From assembly GCA_963836195.1 (NCBI GenBank), contig CAWIIX010000013.1:124001-188000 (forward strand): 64,000 bases of DNA, read 5' to 3'. A program made the translations under genes and the position numbers. Below, piece after piece: positions 10,032-18,706 of this stretch. Numbering within the stretch: the stretch's first letter is position 1; the number at the start of each line of letters is the position of its first letter. Under the pieces are notes generated by a model that did no database searches, was not told where the DNA came from, and worked only from the letters and a program-made list of their open reading frames with translations. Origin of the DNA: Trebonia sp963836195 (GTDB taxonomy: Bacteria > Actinomycetota > Actinomycetes > Streptosporangiales > Streptosporangiaceae).

Positions 10032-10524
10032 TCGCGGTCCCCTGCGGGCCTGGCCCGAGCCCCGCTGCGGCGCGGGGAGCGAGGGCGAGCGCGTAGAACA
10101 CGGCCCGTCCCGCCGGGGTGCGGTAGTGGCCCGACTCGGCCGCCAGGGCGGCGGCGAGCAGCAGGCCACGGTCTGCGTCCGCGTCGGAGGCGGCGGTCTC
10201 CCAGGAGTCGCCGTGCACCGACGCGTCGTGAATCTCGACCCGGAACTGGGTCGCGCTGCAGCGGATGGCGAGCATCAGGGTCTCGCCCGCGCCGTTGGTG
10301 ACCGCGTTGATGATCAGGTCGCTGGCGAGGATGCCGGCCACGCCCTGGTCGACCGGGACCCGCCACTCGGCGATGGCGGCCCGGACGTGACCGGCCGCCA
10401 GCGCCGCGGCGGCCGAGCCGGTGGAGAGCCGGACCCGGCGGTGCCGGAGCTCGGCCGGCTCGGGCTCGGCCGGCCGGCGCCCAAGCGCCGGACGGGCCGT
10501 GGGTGCCTGCGCCATCATGGTCAT
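10012..10524 (-). CDS. HATPase-type anti-sigma-like kinase 1
   Basis: A 170-residue single-domain protein of the RsbW/SpoIIAB-like HATPase family. The N box reads A-S-D-L-I-I-N-A-V-T-N-G and a later A-D-R-G-L-L-L matches the G box. Such proteins bind ATP and regulate anti-anti-sigma factors or sigma factors. It lies downstream of a paralogue (10647-11234), with a 122-base gap that carries a palindrome also found before the paralogue. The start ATG has an AGGAAC site a few bases upstream. The partner is not visible in the window. Confidence 0.8.
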   Translation of the reverse strand: MTMMAQAPTARPALGRRPAEPEPAELRHRRVRLSTGSAAAALAAGHVRAAIAEWRVPVDQGVAGILASDLIINAVTNGAGETLMLAIRCSATQFRVEIHDASVHGDSWETAASDADADRGLLLAAALAAESGHYRTPAGRAVFYALALAPRAAAGLGPGPQGTASGDGEP

Positions 10525-10641
10525 CGGTTCCTGTTCCTCGGTCTGGGCCTTGCCGTACCGCGGTACTTGCGGTGGTGCGCGCCTTCCGGTCTTGCTTGCG
10601 AAGTTGCGCTACAAATGGTGCTGAAATTTGCAATGCGAAAC

Positions 10642-10659
10642 ATCGGTCAGGTGACCGAT
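10642..10659. promoter_or_regulatory. 18-bp palindrome upstream of kinase 1
   Basis: ATCGGTCAGGTGACCGAT is an 8+8 palindrome with a 2-base centre. A close match, ATCCGTCAGCTGACTGAT, lies upstream of the paralogous kinase at 11304-11321. Towards the gene both are followed by a similar A/T-rich stretch with a TGCAAATTT or GCAATTTGCA word. It overlaps the stop codon of kinase 2. A shared regulator-binding site is the simplest reading. Confidence 0.75.
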
Positions 10660-11234
10660 CTTGGATCATGCCCATCCGGGCCGCCGATTACGTTCCCGTG
10701 AACATCGGGCTGAGCTTGCAGAGTGAAGTACACGGCCTTCCCCCCGGGGGTACGGTGGAACCCCCACTCGGCCGACAGCGACGTCACGAGCAGCAGTCCC
10801 CGGCCCGTCTCCGCATCCGCCTCCGCCGGGCAGTCCGCAAGCACAGGGAGATCGGCAGAACCGTCATGGACCTCCACCCGCAGCCCGGCGTCGTCAGCCG
10901 CGATCACGAGAAGCACGGCCTCGGCCGCGAACCCTCGCCTCGCCGCGCGCCCGTTCCGGCGACTGCCCGCGGTGGCGTGCGTGACCGCGTTCGTCACCAG
11001 CTCGCTGGTCAGCAGGATGGCCACGTCGGGGTCGACGGCGAGGGACCAGGCGCCGATCGCCGCCTCGACCTCGGTCCGGGCGGCCGACACGGCCGACAGC
11101 CGCGACGCCAGCCGGACGACGCGGCGGAGGCGAACGCCCGCGGCGGCGCCGTTGGCCGCGGTCGGGCCGATCGCGGCGTCGATGGTGGTCGGATTGGGCG
11201 GGCGGATCGGGCGAGTCGGCGCCATCGGGGTCAT
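10647..11234 (-). CDS. HATPase-type anti-sigma-like kinase 2
   Basis: A 195-residue paralogue of the kinase at 10012-10524. The N box is L-T-S-E-L-V-T-N-A-V-T-H-A and the later E-T-G-R-G-L-L-L is the ATP-lid glycine motif, followed by the S-A-E-W-G-F segment typical of actinobacterial members. The first 40 residues are low-complexity Pro/Ala/Thr. Members act as serine kinases or binders of anti-sigma antagonists; the partner here is unknown. The palindrome at 11304-11321 lies 70 bases upstream. Confidence 0.82.
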   Translation of the reverse strand: MTPMAPTRPIRPPNPTTIDAAIGPTAANGAAAGVRLRRVVRLASRLSAVSAARTEVEAAIGAWSLAVDPDVAILLTSELVTNAVTHATAGSRRNGRAARRGFAAEAVLLVIAADDAGLRVEVHDGSADLPVLADCPAEADAETGRGLLLVTSLSAEWGFHRTPGGKAVYFTLQAQPDVHGNVIGGPDGHDPRSVT

Positions 11235-11303
11235 GGGCTTTCCTTAGCGGGCCGTGTAGTGCCGGTTGCAAAACAAATATGTCTGCAAATTGCACTGACA
11301 GAC

Positions 11304-11321
11304 ATCCGTCAGCTGACTGAT
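11304..11321. promoter_or_regulatory. 18-bp palindrome upstream of kinase 2
   Basis: ATCCGTCAGCTGACTGAT, a near-perfect palindrome matching the element at 10642-10659 in 15 of 18 positions. It sits in an A/T-rich stretch that resembles the flank of the other copy, suggesting co-regulation of the two kinase genes. Confidence 0.75.
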
Positions 11322-11432
11322 ATCCCATCAGAGCAGGTCAGAGGGTCTAGGTCCCCCGCCCCAACGGTTATTCCACGCGCCTATCCCGTTAACCACGCAC
11401 TCGGGTGCGGCATGGCCACAAGAGTCATTCAG

Positions 11433-11469
11433 GGTCCGTTCGGGATAAGAGATTTTGATTTTTCCCGAA
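11433..11469. repeat. Intergenic GGTCCGTTCGGG element, copy 1
   Basis: GGTCCGTTCGGGATAAGAGA followed by a TTTTGA word. The TTCGGGA/TCCCGAA ends can pair. Related words occur at 16752, 18519, 24868 and 33008, all between genes. Function unknown. Confidence 0.6.
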
Positions 11470-11512
11470 TAGATCGTGGTGTCTCAGAAGTCCTCAGCGG
11501 CCACCTCGGGCC

Positions 11513-13138
11513 TCAGAGGTCGTCGAGTATCAGGTCGGCGGCGCGGTAGCCGACCAGCATCGCGGGTGCCCCGGTGTTGCCGGAGACCTGGACCGGGAGG
11601 ACCGAGGCGTCGGCCACCCGCAGCCCCTCGGCCCCGCGGACCCGCAGCTGCGGGTCGGTCACGTCGTCGGCGTCCGCGCCCATCGCGGCGGCGCCGACCG
11701 CGTGGTAGATGCCGGTGCCGCTGGCCAGCGAGTAGCGCACCGCCTGGTCCGGGGTGGTCACGGCCGGGCCGGGGAACTCCTCCCCCGCGATCAGGTCCGC
11801 GACCGGGGACGAGGCGAGGATCTCGCGGGCCATCGCCAGCACCGGGGCGACCGACGCGCGGTCGGCCGCCGCCTCAAGGAAGCGCGGGGCGATGACGGGC
11901 GGGTCGGCCGGGTCCTGGCCCGAGATGTGGACCGTGCTGACGGTCTGCGGCCGGATCGGGTAGGCCATGAAGAGGATGCCGGGATGGCGGGCCAGCTTCA
12001 GGTGGGCGCTGGCGGTGTCCAGCGCCATCGGGGCGAACAGGCCCTGGACGTCGGGCCGGGGCCGGTCCGGGGCCGACTTGAACTGGCAGACCAGGTCATA
12101 GCCGGCGGTGGCGAGCAGCCCGCGGCCGGATCGCAGGTACCTGAGTGCCTCGGCCGCCTGGCCTGCCCGGGTGCTGAGCCTGCTGGCGGCGACCCGGTCC
12201 GGCCTGAGCGTCACCTGCAGGGCGACGCCGCGCTGCTCGATGACGCGCTCGCCGACGTTCGGCGACTCGATGCGAGGCTCGATGCCGGCCGCGCGGAGCA
12301 GATCGGGGCGGCCGATGCCGGACCGCTCGAGCAGCAGCGGGGTCTCGACCGTGCCCGCGCAGACGATCACCTCCCGGCGGGCGGTGATGTCCCGCGCGCT
12401 GCCGCCGCGATCGATGACCCGCACCCCGCGGCAGCGGCGCCCGTCGAAGAGCAGGCGGCCGACCCGGGTCCTGGTGGCGACGGCGAGGTTGCGGCCGCCC
12501 GGCCAGCGGCCGGCGCCGAGAGCGGGCCGGACGTAGGCGTCGTAGGAGGTGACGCGGCGGCCGCCGCTGATCGTGGACGGGGTGAAGGCGATCCGCTCGG
12601 CGTCGGACGCGTTGGCGTCGTCGACGTGGTCCCAGCCGTAGCCGACGGCCGCGGCGAGCACGGCGGCGGTCACCGGATCGCCGGGGTCGGCGACCGTGAC
12701 CCCGAGCGGTCCGCCCGCGCCGCGCAGCTCCGAGGGGCCGAGGCTGTGGTTCTCCATCGCCCGGTACGCGGGCAGCACGTCCGCCCAGGACCAGCCGCGG
12801 TTGCCGCGCGCCGCCAGCCCGTCCCAGTCGGCCCGGGCGCCGCGCATCCACATCATCCCGTTGACCGCCGCCGACCCGCCCAGCACCCGGCCGCGCAGCC
12901 AGACCTCGTCCGCGCCGCCCGGCGTGACCGGGCGGGTCTCGTACCGGTAGAGGTAACGGTCGCCGCGGAGCGTGTAGTAGAACCCCTTCGGTATGCGCAG
13001 CAGCGGGTTGACCGCCCGCCCGCCGTACTCGATCAGCAGCACGCTGACGCGGGGCGCGGCCGCCGCCAGCCGCCCCGCCAGCACGCATCCGGCCGACCCG
13101 GCGCCGACGACGATGTAGTCGAACTCCACACCGACCAT
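11513..13138 (-). CDS. GMC-family FAD-dependent oxidoreductase
   Basis: A 541-residue glucose-methanol-choline oxidoreductase, closest in style to choline dehydrogenase-like enzymes. The FAD-binding motif V-G-A-G-S-A-G is near residue 10, the GMC signature L-G-G-S-A-A-V-N-G-M-M-W-M-R-G follows near 90, and the C-terminal region has Y-H-A-V-G and S-G-N-T-G-A-P, which place the catalytic His and Asn. It would oxidise an alcohol; the substrate is unknown. The ATG at 13138 fits the family N terminus, although a TTG at 13195 is possible. It is divergent from the APC permease at 13262, a possible substrate importer by context only. Confidence 0.88.
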   Translation of the reverse strand: MVGVEFDYIVVGAGSAGCVLAGRLAAAAPRVSVLLIEYGGRAVNPLLRIPKGFYYTLRGDRYLYRYETRPVTPGGADEVWLRGRVLGGSAAVNGMMWMRGARADWDGLAARGNRGWSWADVLPAYRAMENHSLGPSELRGAGGPLGVTVADPGDPVTAAVLAAAVGYGWDHVDDANASDAERIAFTPSTISGGRRVTSYDAYVRPALGAGRWPGGRNLAVATRTRVGRLLFDGRRCRGVRVIDRGGSARDITARREVIVCAGTVETPLLLERSGIGRPDLLRAAGIEPRIESPNVGERVIEQRGVALQVTLRPDRVAASRLSTRAGQAAEALRYLRSGRGLLATAGYDLVCQFKSAPDRPRPDVQGLFAPMALDTASAHLKLARHPGILFMAYPIRPQTVSTVHISGQDPADPPVIAPRFLEAAADRASVAPVLAMAREILASSPVADLIAGEEFPGPAVTTPDQAVRYSLASGTGIYHAVGAAAMGADADDVTDPQLRVRGAEGLRVADASVLPVQVSGNTGAPAMLVGYRAADLILDDL

Positions 13139-13261
13139 CTTGGCCGAACATCCACGGGGCAGGTTAACGCCGTAGAGATCGTCCGGCTCCCGCAAATCAC
13201 CCTAAACCTACAGATACAGTCAACAAGTTCACGTACAGCCGTCTCGAAAGCAGGCCGTCAG

Positions 13262-14758
13262 ATGTCGTCCGCGCAGGTGCCAGGCCGGGGTTCATCCGCC
13301 ACCGAGGATGCCGCCAGGCCCGGTACCAGCCTGGCCAGGCACTCGGTGGGGATGGCGGGCGTCCTGTTCCAGTCGGTCACGTTCATGGCCCCGGGCGCGG
13401 CGGTGGCCACCTCACTGGCGATCGGCGCGGTCTACGCGGGCGGGGCGCTGCCGCTGTCGGTGCTCCTGACGATGATCGCGGCGCTGGTCATCGCGACCTC
13501 GATCGGCCAGCTGGCCCGGCACCTGCCGTCGGCCGGGAGCATCTACACCTACCCGGCGCAGGGTCTCCACCCGGTCGTCGGATTCCTCGTGGGCTGGGGC
13601 TACGCGCTCATCACGGGGCTGGTCGGGCCGATCGTCAACCTGCTCATCGGGTACTTCGTCGGGACCATTCTGAACACCGAGTTCGGCTGGAACTTCAAGG
13701 CCATGTGGCTGGTGTTCATGCTGTTGTCGGCCGCGCTGACCGCGCTCCTCGGCTACCGCGGGGTCAAGTTCAGCACCAAGATCGGGGTGGCGCTGGGCGC
13801 GTTCGAGATCGTGGTGTTCGTGCTGCTGTCGATCTGGATGCTGGCCCACGCGGCCCACGGCGGCCTCACCCTCAGCGTGTTCACGCTCAAGTTCGCCACC
13901 GTCAAGGGCTACAGCGGGGCCTCCGGGCTGATCGCGGGCTCGATCTACGTCTTCACCTCGTTCATCGGCTTCGAGGCGGCCGCGCCGCTGGCCGAGGAGG
14001 CGCGCGAGCCCCGCAAGACCGTTCCCCGCGCGGTCCTGCTCGCCTGCCTGATCATCGGGATCTTCTACCTCTTCACCACCGTCGCGGCGGCCGCCTACGT
14101 CGGCCCCGCGAACCTGCAGTCGTTCGGCGGCCTCGGCGGCGGCAGCCCGTGGATTCTCTTCGCCCGCCAGCTCTGGGGCTGGGGCTGGGTCATCGTCTTC
14201 CTCGCGGTCGTGAACTCGTTCTTCGCCAACGGCAACTCGGCCCTGGTCGCGTCCACCCGGACCTGGTACGCGATGAGCCGGATCAGGCTGCTGCCGGCGG
14301 CGTTCGAGCGGACCAGCGCCCGGCACGCCTCGCCGGTCGTCGGCATCGCCGCCCAGACGTCGCTCACCCTGCTGATCGCGCTGCCGCTAGCGCTCGGCTA
14401 CGGCCCGGCGACGGCGTTCCAGCTGCTCGCGACCATCCTGACCGCGGTCATGCTCGGCATCTACTTCGTCATCAACATCTCCAGCATCGGCTACTACTGG
14501 CGCAGGCAGCGGGACGAGTTCAACTGGTTCCTGCACCTGGTCCTGCCTGCCGCGGGCGCGCTGATCCTGATTCCGGTGCTCGCCGCCGCCGTCGGCGTGG
14601 GGTCGTCGGTGCTGAAGTTCGTCTCGCCGCTGCCCTACCCGATCAACGAGGTCGGCCTGGCGGTCGGCAGCTGGTACCTGATCGGGATCGGCTACCTGAT
14701 CTACCTGCTGCGCAGGCATCCGGGCCGGATCCGCGACATGGACAAGGTCTTCGACTAG
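13262..14758 (+). CDS. APC-superfamily amino acid/polyamine permease
   Basis: A 498-residue integral membrane protein of about 12 hydrophobic segments. The N-terminal part contains F-M-A-P-G-A-A-V, the unwound-helix region of APC transporters, and the middle contains F-I-G-F-E-A-A-A-P-L-A-E-E-A-R-E-P-R-K-T-V-P-R, a hallmark of the family. It likely imports an amino acid, polyamine or related amine by cation symport. It shares a divergent promoter region with the GMC oxidoreductase, so both could serve one amine or alcohol substrate; this is inference. Confidence 0.88.
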   Translation: MSSAQVPGRGSSATEDAARPGTSLARHSVGMAGVLFQSVTFMAPGAAVATSLAIGAVYAGGALPLSVLLTMIAALVIATSIGQLARHLPSAGSIYTYPAQGLHPVVGFLVGWGYALITGLVGPIVNLLIGYFVGTILNTEFGWNFKAMWLVFMLLSAALTALLGYRGVKFSTKIGVALGAFEIVVFVLLSIWMLAHAAHGGLTLSVFTLKFATVKGYSGASGLIAGSIYVFTSFIGFEAAAPLAEEAREPRKTVPRAVLLACLIIGIFYLFTTVAAAAYVGPANLQSFGGLGGGSPWILFARQLWGWGWVIVFLAVVNSFFANGNSALVASTRTWYAMSRIRLLPAAFERTSARHASPVVGIAAQTSLTLLIALPLALGYGPATAFQLLATILTAVMLGIYFVINISSIGYYWRRQRDEFNWFLHLVLPAAGALILIPVLAAAVGVGSSVLKFVSPLPYPINEVGLAVGSWYLIGIGYLIYLLRRHPGRIRDMDKVFD

Positions 14759-14766
14759 GAGAGCGA

Positions 14767-15531
14767 CTAGCCGGCCGGGTCGAGCCAGAGCCGGACCGCC
14801 AGCGCCAGGCCGGTGAGCGCGACCAGCCAGCGGAGCAGGCCGGGCGGGAGTCGGCGGGCCACCCGTAGGCCGGCCAGCGAGCCCAGGAACGTCCCCGCCG
14901 CCAGCGGCGCCACAGCCGTCCAGTCCACGTGGGCGAACAGCGCGAACAGTACCGCCGACGAGATCGCGGCCGCGCCGACCAGCATGTTCTTCAGCGCGTT
15001 GGCAGGGACCAGAACCGGTTCGGCGGTGAGCAGCAGCAGGGCGAGCAGCAGCACGCCCGAGCCGGCTCCGAAGTACCCGTTGTAGACCGACAGCGCGAAC
15101 AGGCCGACGGGCAGCAGCAGCAAACCCCCCCGGCCGGGTGCCTCCCGCCGGGCCTGCCAGGCGGCGATCCGCGGCTGCAGCAGTAGCGCCAGCGACCCGA
15201 TCAGGACCAGGAACGGCACCACCTGGCCGAACACGCCGACCGGGGTGACCAGCAGCAGCACCGAGCCGGCGGTCCCGCCGAGCGCGGCGACGACCCCCCA
15301 ATGACGCAGCCAGGCGCCGCGTCCCGACAGCTCCGGCCGGGAAGCGAGGGCGGAGCCGGGCCAGCACGCGACCAGCGCGACGATGTTGACCACGTTCGCC
15401 TGCAGCGGCGCGATCCCGGCGAACAGCAGCGCCGGGTAGGAGACGAGCGACGTGATCCCGCCCGCCGTCCCGACCAGGCCGGCCAGCGCACCCGCGGCCA
15501 CCAGGAACAACTCGCGTTCAAGCGGGCTCAC
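14767..15531 (-). CDS. TauE/SafE-family membrane transporter
   Basis: A 254-residue membrane protein of the TauE/SafE family (proposed export of sulfite and other sulfur-containing anions). It starts S-P-L-E-R-E-L-F-L and has G-T-A-G-G-I-T-S-L-V-S-Y-P-A-L-L in the first repeat and G-Y-F-G-A-G-S-G-V in the second, the two conserved half-repeats. I chose the GTG at 15531 because the family normally begins there; an upstream ATG at 15603 would add a Pro/Gly-rich leader without homology. It is convergent with the permease gene, 8 bases away. Confidence 0.82.
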   Translation of the reverse strand: MSPLERELFLVAAGALAGLVGTAGGITSLVSYPALLFAGIAPLQANVVNIVALVACWPGSALASRPELSGRGAWLRHWGVVAALGGTAGSVLLLVTPVGVFGQVVPFLVLIGSLALLLQPRIAAWQARREAPGRGGLLLLPVGLFALSVYNGYFGAGSGVLLLALLLLTAEPVLVPANALKNMLVGAAAISSAVLFALFAHVDWTAVAPLAAGTFLGSLAGLRVARRLPPGLLRWLVALTGLALAVRLWLDPAG

Positions 15532-15669
15532 GGGGCGCGCCGCCTGCCTCTCACCACCACCCGGCAACGGTACCCTCCACAGCCCCGGCCTCGGCTCCGT
15601 CATCCGCCTTGTGCTTGGCCCTGAGATTGCCCCTGTCATGGGCCACGCTGCCCCGCCTGTAAAGCTCGC

Positions 15670-15705
15670 CCCACCGCTCCCACCGCTCCCACCGCTCCCA
15701 CCGCC
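15670..15705. repeat. 9-bp tandem repeat (CCCACCGCT)
   Basis: The 9-base unit CCCACCGCT is repeated about three and a half times in the intergenic region upstream of the TauE-family gene. Confidence 0.85.
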
Positions 15706-15985
15706 ACACGCCCGGGACCGCCAGAACACGAATACTTTTCTGATGACGTAAATAATTCGTGCTCTGCGCACGAAAAGTCTTCGCTATAAGAGGGGTCTTC
15801 GTGCTCATGCGGGCTCGTCTCCGTCGGGCAGCCCCTGGCACCACAGGTACCCCTTACGCCCCAAGCGCCTGGAGGACGCCCGGCCGCGGTCGCCTAACCG
15901 ATTGCCACTGTGGGTGGGCCTGAGGTGCTGTTGCGAGAATGTCGGAGTCCACTTGCGCGGCGGTCAGCCGGAACGGGAGCAGCAC

Positions 15986-16741
15986 GTGACAGAAGCGGTC
16001 ATCCATCGGTACGGGCCGGACCCGGCCCAGTTCGGTGAGCTGTCGCTGCCGGACGGCCGTCCGCTCGGCACGGTGGTGGTGCTGCACGGCGGGTTCTGGG
16101 GGGCTCGGTACGACCTGTCGCTCGGCCGCCCGCTCGCGACCGACCTGGCCGCGCGCGGGTACGCGGCCTGGAACCTGGAGTACCGCCGGTCCGGCAACGG
16201 CGGCGGCTGGCCTGCCACCTTCGAGGACGTCGCGGCCGGGATCGACCTGCTCGCGACCCTGCCGGTCAACGGGTCCCGGGTGGCCGCGATCGGGCACAGT
16301 GCGGGCGGGCACCTCGGGGTATGGGCGGCGGCGCGAGCCCGGCAGCCGGACGGCGCGCCCGGCGCCCGGCCGGCCGTGGCCCTGACCGGGGTGATCTCGC
16401 AGGGCGGGGTGCTCGGGCTGGCCGACTGCGCGCGCGACCGGCTGGGCGAGGACGCCGCGATCAAGCTCATGGGCGGCGGGCCGGACGAGCTGCCGGAACC
16501 GTACCGGCTGGCCGATCCGGTGACGTGGCTGCCGTCGCCTGCCACCGTCGTCTGCCTGCACTCCCACGCCGACCAGCGGGTGCCGTACTCCTACAGCGAG
16601 CGGTACGTCGCCGCCGACGTGGCGGCGGGCGGCCGGGCGCGGCTGGTGGAGACGTTCGGCGACCACTTCACGCTGATCGACCCGGCCACACACGACTGGG
16701 CGGTCGCGGTGGCCGCGCTGCCGGAGCTGCTGGCGGGATGA
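15986..16741 (+). CDS. Alpha/beta hydrolase (dienelactone/esterase-like)
   Basis: A 251-residue single-domain alpha/beta hydrolase. The oxyanion strand V-V-V-L-H-G-G-F-W-G is near residue 30, the nucleophile elbow G-H-S-A-G-G is near residue 110, and D-Q-R-V-P and G-D-H-F supply the acid and His. The H-G-G-F-W start resembles kynurenine formamidase/acetyl-hydrolase-like members. GTG at 15986 is chosen because GGGAGC lies 5 bases before it. It is alone on its strand; substrate unknown. Confidence 0.8.
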   Translation: MTEAVIHRYGPDPAQFGELSLPDGRPLGTVVVLHGGFWGARYDLSLGRPLATDLAARGYAAWNLEYRRSGNGGGWPATFEDVAAGIDLLATLPVNGSRVAAIGHSAGGHLGVWAAARARQPDGAPGARPAVALTGVISQGGVLGLADCARDRLGEDAAIKLMGGGPDELPEPYRLADPVTWLPSPATVVCLHSHADQRVPYSYSERYVAADVAAGGRARLVETFGDHFTLIDPATHDWAVAVAALPELLAG

Positions 16742-16751
16742 GAGCCGCCTC

Positions 16752-16792
16752 GGTCCGTTCGGGAAAATCAAGAACTTTCGCTCGAACGGACC
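16752..16792. repeat. Palindromic GGTCCGTTCG element, copy 2
   Basis: GGTCCGTTCG at 16752-16761 pairs perfectly with CGAACGGACC at 16783-16792 around a 21-base loop. It lies between two converging genes, where it could end transcription both ways. Its left arm matches the other intergenic GGTCCGTTCGGG elements. Confidence 0.75.
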
Positions 16793-16991
16793 GGGGCGAC
16801 TGCTCGCCCGCCCGCTGCCTCGGCTACCCGCTGATGACCTGGGGGACGGCGGCCGACTTGACCGTCGACGCCGAACTCGAGCCCGTGACCGGAGCTCTTG
16901 GCGTGCCGAACGGGATCATCGGGCGGATCCCGCCGTGGGGCCGGCGTTGGTCGTCCGGCGGTCGTCGTCCGGCGGTCGCGCGACGCTTCGG

Positions 16992-17789
16992 TCAGGACGG
17001 GAGCAGCGCGACGGCGGCGAACCGGCCGGACGGGCGGGCGGCGCGGTGCGAGAAGAATTCGTCGGCGTTGGTTCTGGTGTCGATGCCCATGTCGTGGACG
17101 TTGGCGTCCTTGACGCCCGCCCGGCGGAGTTGCAGGCGCAGGCCCCCGACCAGGTCGAGCGTGCAGTGGCCAGGGCGGGTCGGCCTGAGCAGGGCGGCCG
17201 CGTCGAGGCCGAACGCCGCCGTTACCTCCGCCGCCTCGACGTCGCCGACCTCGTAGCTGTCGGCCCTGATGGCCGGGCCGATGCCCACCAGCAGGTCTTC
17301 GGGCGCTGAGCCGAAGGTTTCCGCCATCGCCTGGACGGTGTTCGGCAGCATGCCGCTGACCGTTCCGGCGCGTCCGCAGTGGGCGACCCCGATCGCCCGG
17401 TGCACCGGGTCGAACAGCACGACGGGGGCGCAGTCGGCCACCACGACCGCCAGCGCGGTGCCCGGCAGATCAGTGATCAGCCCGTCGGTGGCCGGGAAGG
17501 CGCTCTGCGAGCCCGCGACGCCGTCGTGGCCGCGGCCGGCCGTGACCCGATCGACGATCGCGACCCGGTTTGTGTGCTGCTGGGCGGCGATGGTCAGCCG
17601 GTCCACGCCGAGGGCGGCGGCCACCCGGCCCCGGTTCTGCCGAACCGCGTGCAGGTCGTCTCCGACCTGGGCGCCCAGGTTGAGGCTGGCGTAGGGGCCG
17701 GCCGACACGCCGCCGTGCCTGGTGGTGACGACGGCGGTCACCCCCTCCCCGTCGAACGGGAACGAGCGCAGCGGAAGACCGGAATTCAC
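16992..17789 (-). CDS. pgeF: Peptidoglycan editing factor PgeF (laccase-domain, YfiH family)
   Basis: A 265-residue protein of the multicopper polyphenol oxidase/YfiH fold, now assigned to peptidoglycan quality control (removal of mis-incorporated L-Ser) and to purine nucleoside phosphorylase activity in homologues. The zinc ligands are visible as H72 (Q-Q-H-T-N-R-V), C120 (V-V-A-D-C-A-P-V) and H137 (G-V-A-H-C-G). The usual H-A-G-W-R-G motif reads H-C-G-R-A-G here. In many actinomycetes it lies in the ftsZ-sepF region; here it is alone, so it may be an extra paralogue. Confidence 0.85.
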   Translation of the reverse strand: MNSGLPLRSFPFDGEGVTAVVTTRHGGVSAGPYASLNLGAQVGDDLHAVRQNRGRVAAALGVDRLTIAAQQHTNRVAIVDRVTAGRGHDGVAGSQSAFPATDGLITDLPGTALAVVVADCAPVVLFDPVHRAIGVAHCGRAGTVSGMLPNTVQAMAETFGSAPEDLLVGIGPAIRADSYEVGDVEAAEVTAAFGLDAAALLRPTRPGHCTLDLVGGLRLQLRRAGVKDANVHDMGIDTRTNADEFFSHRAARPSGRFAAVALLPS

Positions 17790-17873
17790 CCGGCCACTCT
17801 AACGGCCCGTCCTCTGTCCCCGGTCATACGATCTGTCGGTGGCGCTGGCATCGGCGACAGGCGCGGGTCCGGG

Positions 17874-18371
17874 TCACTCGGCGTTGTCGGCTGGGCGACA
17901 GCGCATCAGGGTGGTTCTGGTGACTAGGGCGACTACCTCGCCGTGCTGGTTTCTGGCGACGTGGTCGAAGACCACGATGCCCTGGCCCGGGCGGCTCGAT
18001 GACAGGCGCTTCTCGCGGACGGTGGTCTCGCCGTAGATCGTGTCGCCGTGCCGGACGGGGGCCGGGAAGCGCGCGTCGCCGAAGCTGAGGTTGGCCACGA
18101 TCGTGCCCTGGGTGAGGTGGCCGACCGAGAGCCCGACCAGCACCGACATCGTCAGCAGGCTGTTGACCAGGCGCTCGCCGAACTCCGTGTGCTCGCTGAA
18201 GGCGGCGTCCAGGTGCAGCGACTGCGGGTTCATCGTCATCGTGCTGAACAGCGTGTTGTCCGCCTCGCTGAGGGTCCGCCCGGGCGCGTGCTGGTAGAGC
18301 ACGCCGGTTTCGAGTTCCTCGAACCACAGCCCGCGCTGGCGGACCACCGGCACGGCCGCTGACTCGCTCAT
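17874..18371 (-). CDS. MaoC-like dehydratase
   Basis: A 165-residue hot-dog-fold protein of the MaoC type. The conserved region reads R-T-L-S-E-A-D-N-T-L-F-S-T-M-T-M-N, then H-L-D-A-A-F-S-E-H-T-E-F-G-E-R, and later H-G-D-T-I-Y-G-E-T-T-V. Members hydrate enoyl-CoA-type substrates, for example mesaconyl-CoA hydratase-like enzymes. The ATG at 18371 has GGAGG 5 bases upstream. It ends 84 bases before the pgeF start on the same strand. The substrate cannot be read from context. Confidence 0.82.
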   Translation of the reverse strand: MSESAAVPVVRQRGLWFEELETGVLYQHAPGRTLSEADNTLFSTMTMNPQSLHLDAAFSEHTEFGERLVNSLLTMSVLVGLSVGHLTQGTIVANLSFGDARFPAPVRHGDTIYGETTVREKRLSSSRPGQGIVVFDHVARNQHGEVVALVTRTTLMRCRPADNAE

Positions 18372-18706
18372 CCTGCCTCCCTGTTCGCTGACGATCCCAG
18401 CTCGCTGACGATCCGCTGGTCGCTGGCGATCCGGACGATTCTCCCCCGGGCGCTCGCTCGCCGCGCGGGCGGGCCGTCCGCAACCGTTTGCAGGTAGCGG
18501 GGCTTTGGGTGGAGCCGGGGTCCGTTCGGGCGACTGAATTTGATCTTTCATGTTTGTGATTCTCATGTTTGGCTGCCGTGAATAAAGTGTTAAAACCCGT
18601 GAATAAAGCGTAAAAAAGGAGCCCTCCGCCCAGTTTGACCAGGGATGACGAGATAGATTTGCCAAAATGTCCACGGCGGGACACCGCCCTGGCAGCAGGG
18701 ATCCGG
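18372..18706. promoter_or_regulatory. Divergent intergenic region with GGTCCGTTCGGG element, copy 3
   Basis: This region separates the MaoC gene (minus) from the HATPase gene (plus) and must hold both promoters. At 18519-18552 it carries GGTCCGTTCGGGCGACTGAA and TTTGATC, a further copy of the intergenic element. Two nearby direct words (GTGAATAAAGTGTTAAAACC and GTGAATAAAGCGTAAAAAAG, about 18579-18618) form a short A/T-rich repeat. Confidence 0.6.

Noticed and set aside
11702..13261. Long open frame on the plus strand opposite the GMC oxidoreductase
   Set aside because: It is an antisense by-product of high GC; the permease that shares this frame begins at 13262.
13196..13261. A dedicated operator between the GMC oxidoreductase and the permease
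   Set aside because: The short divergent region shows no clear palindrome or repeat that could be supported.
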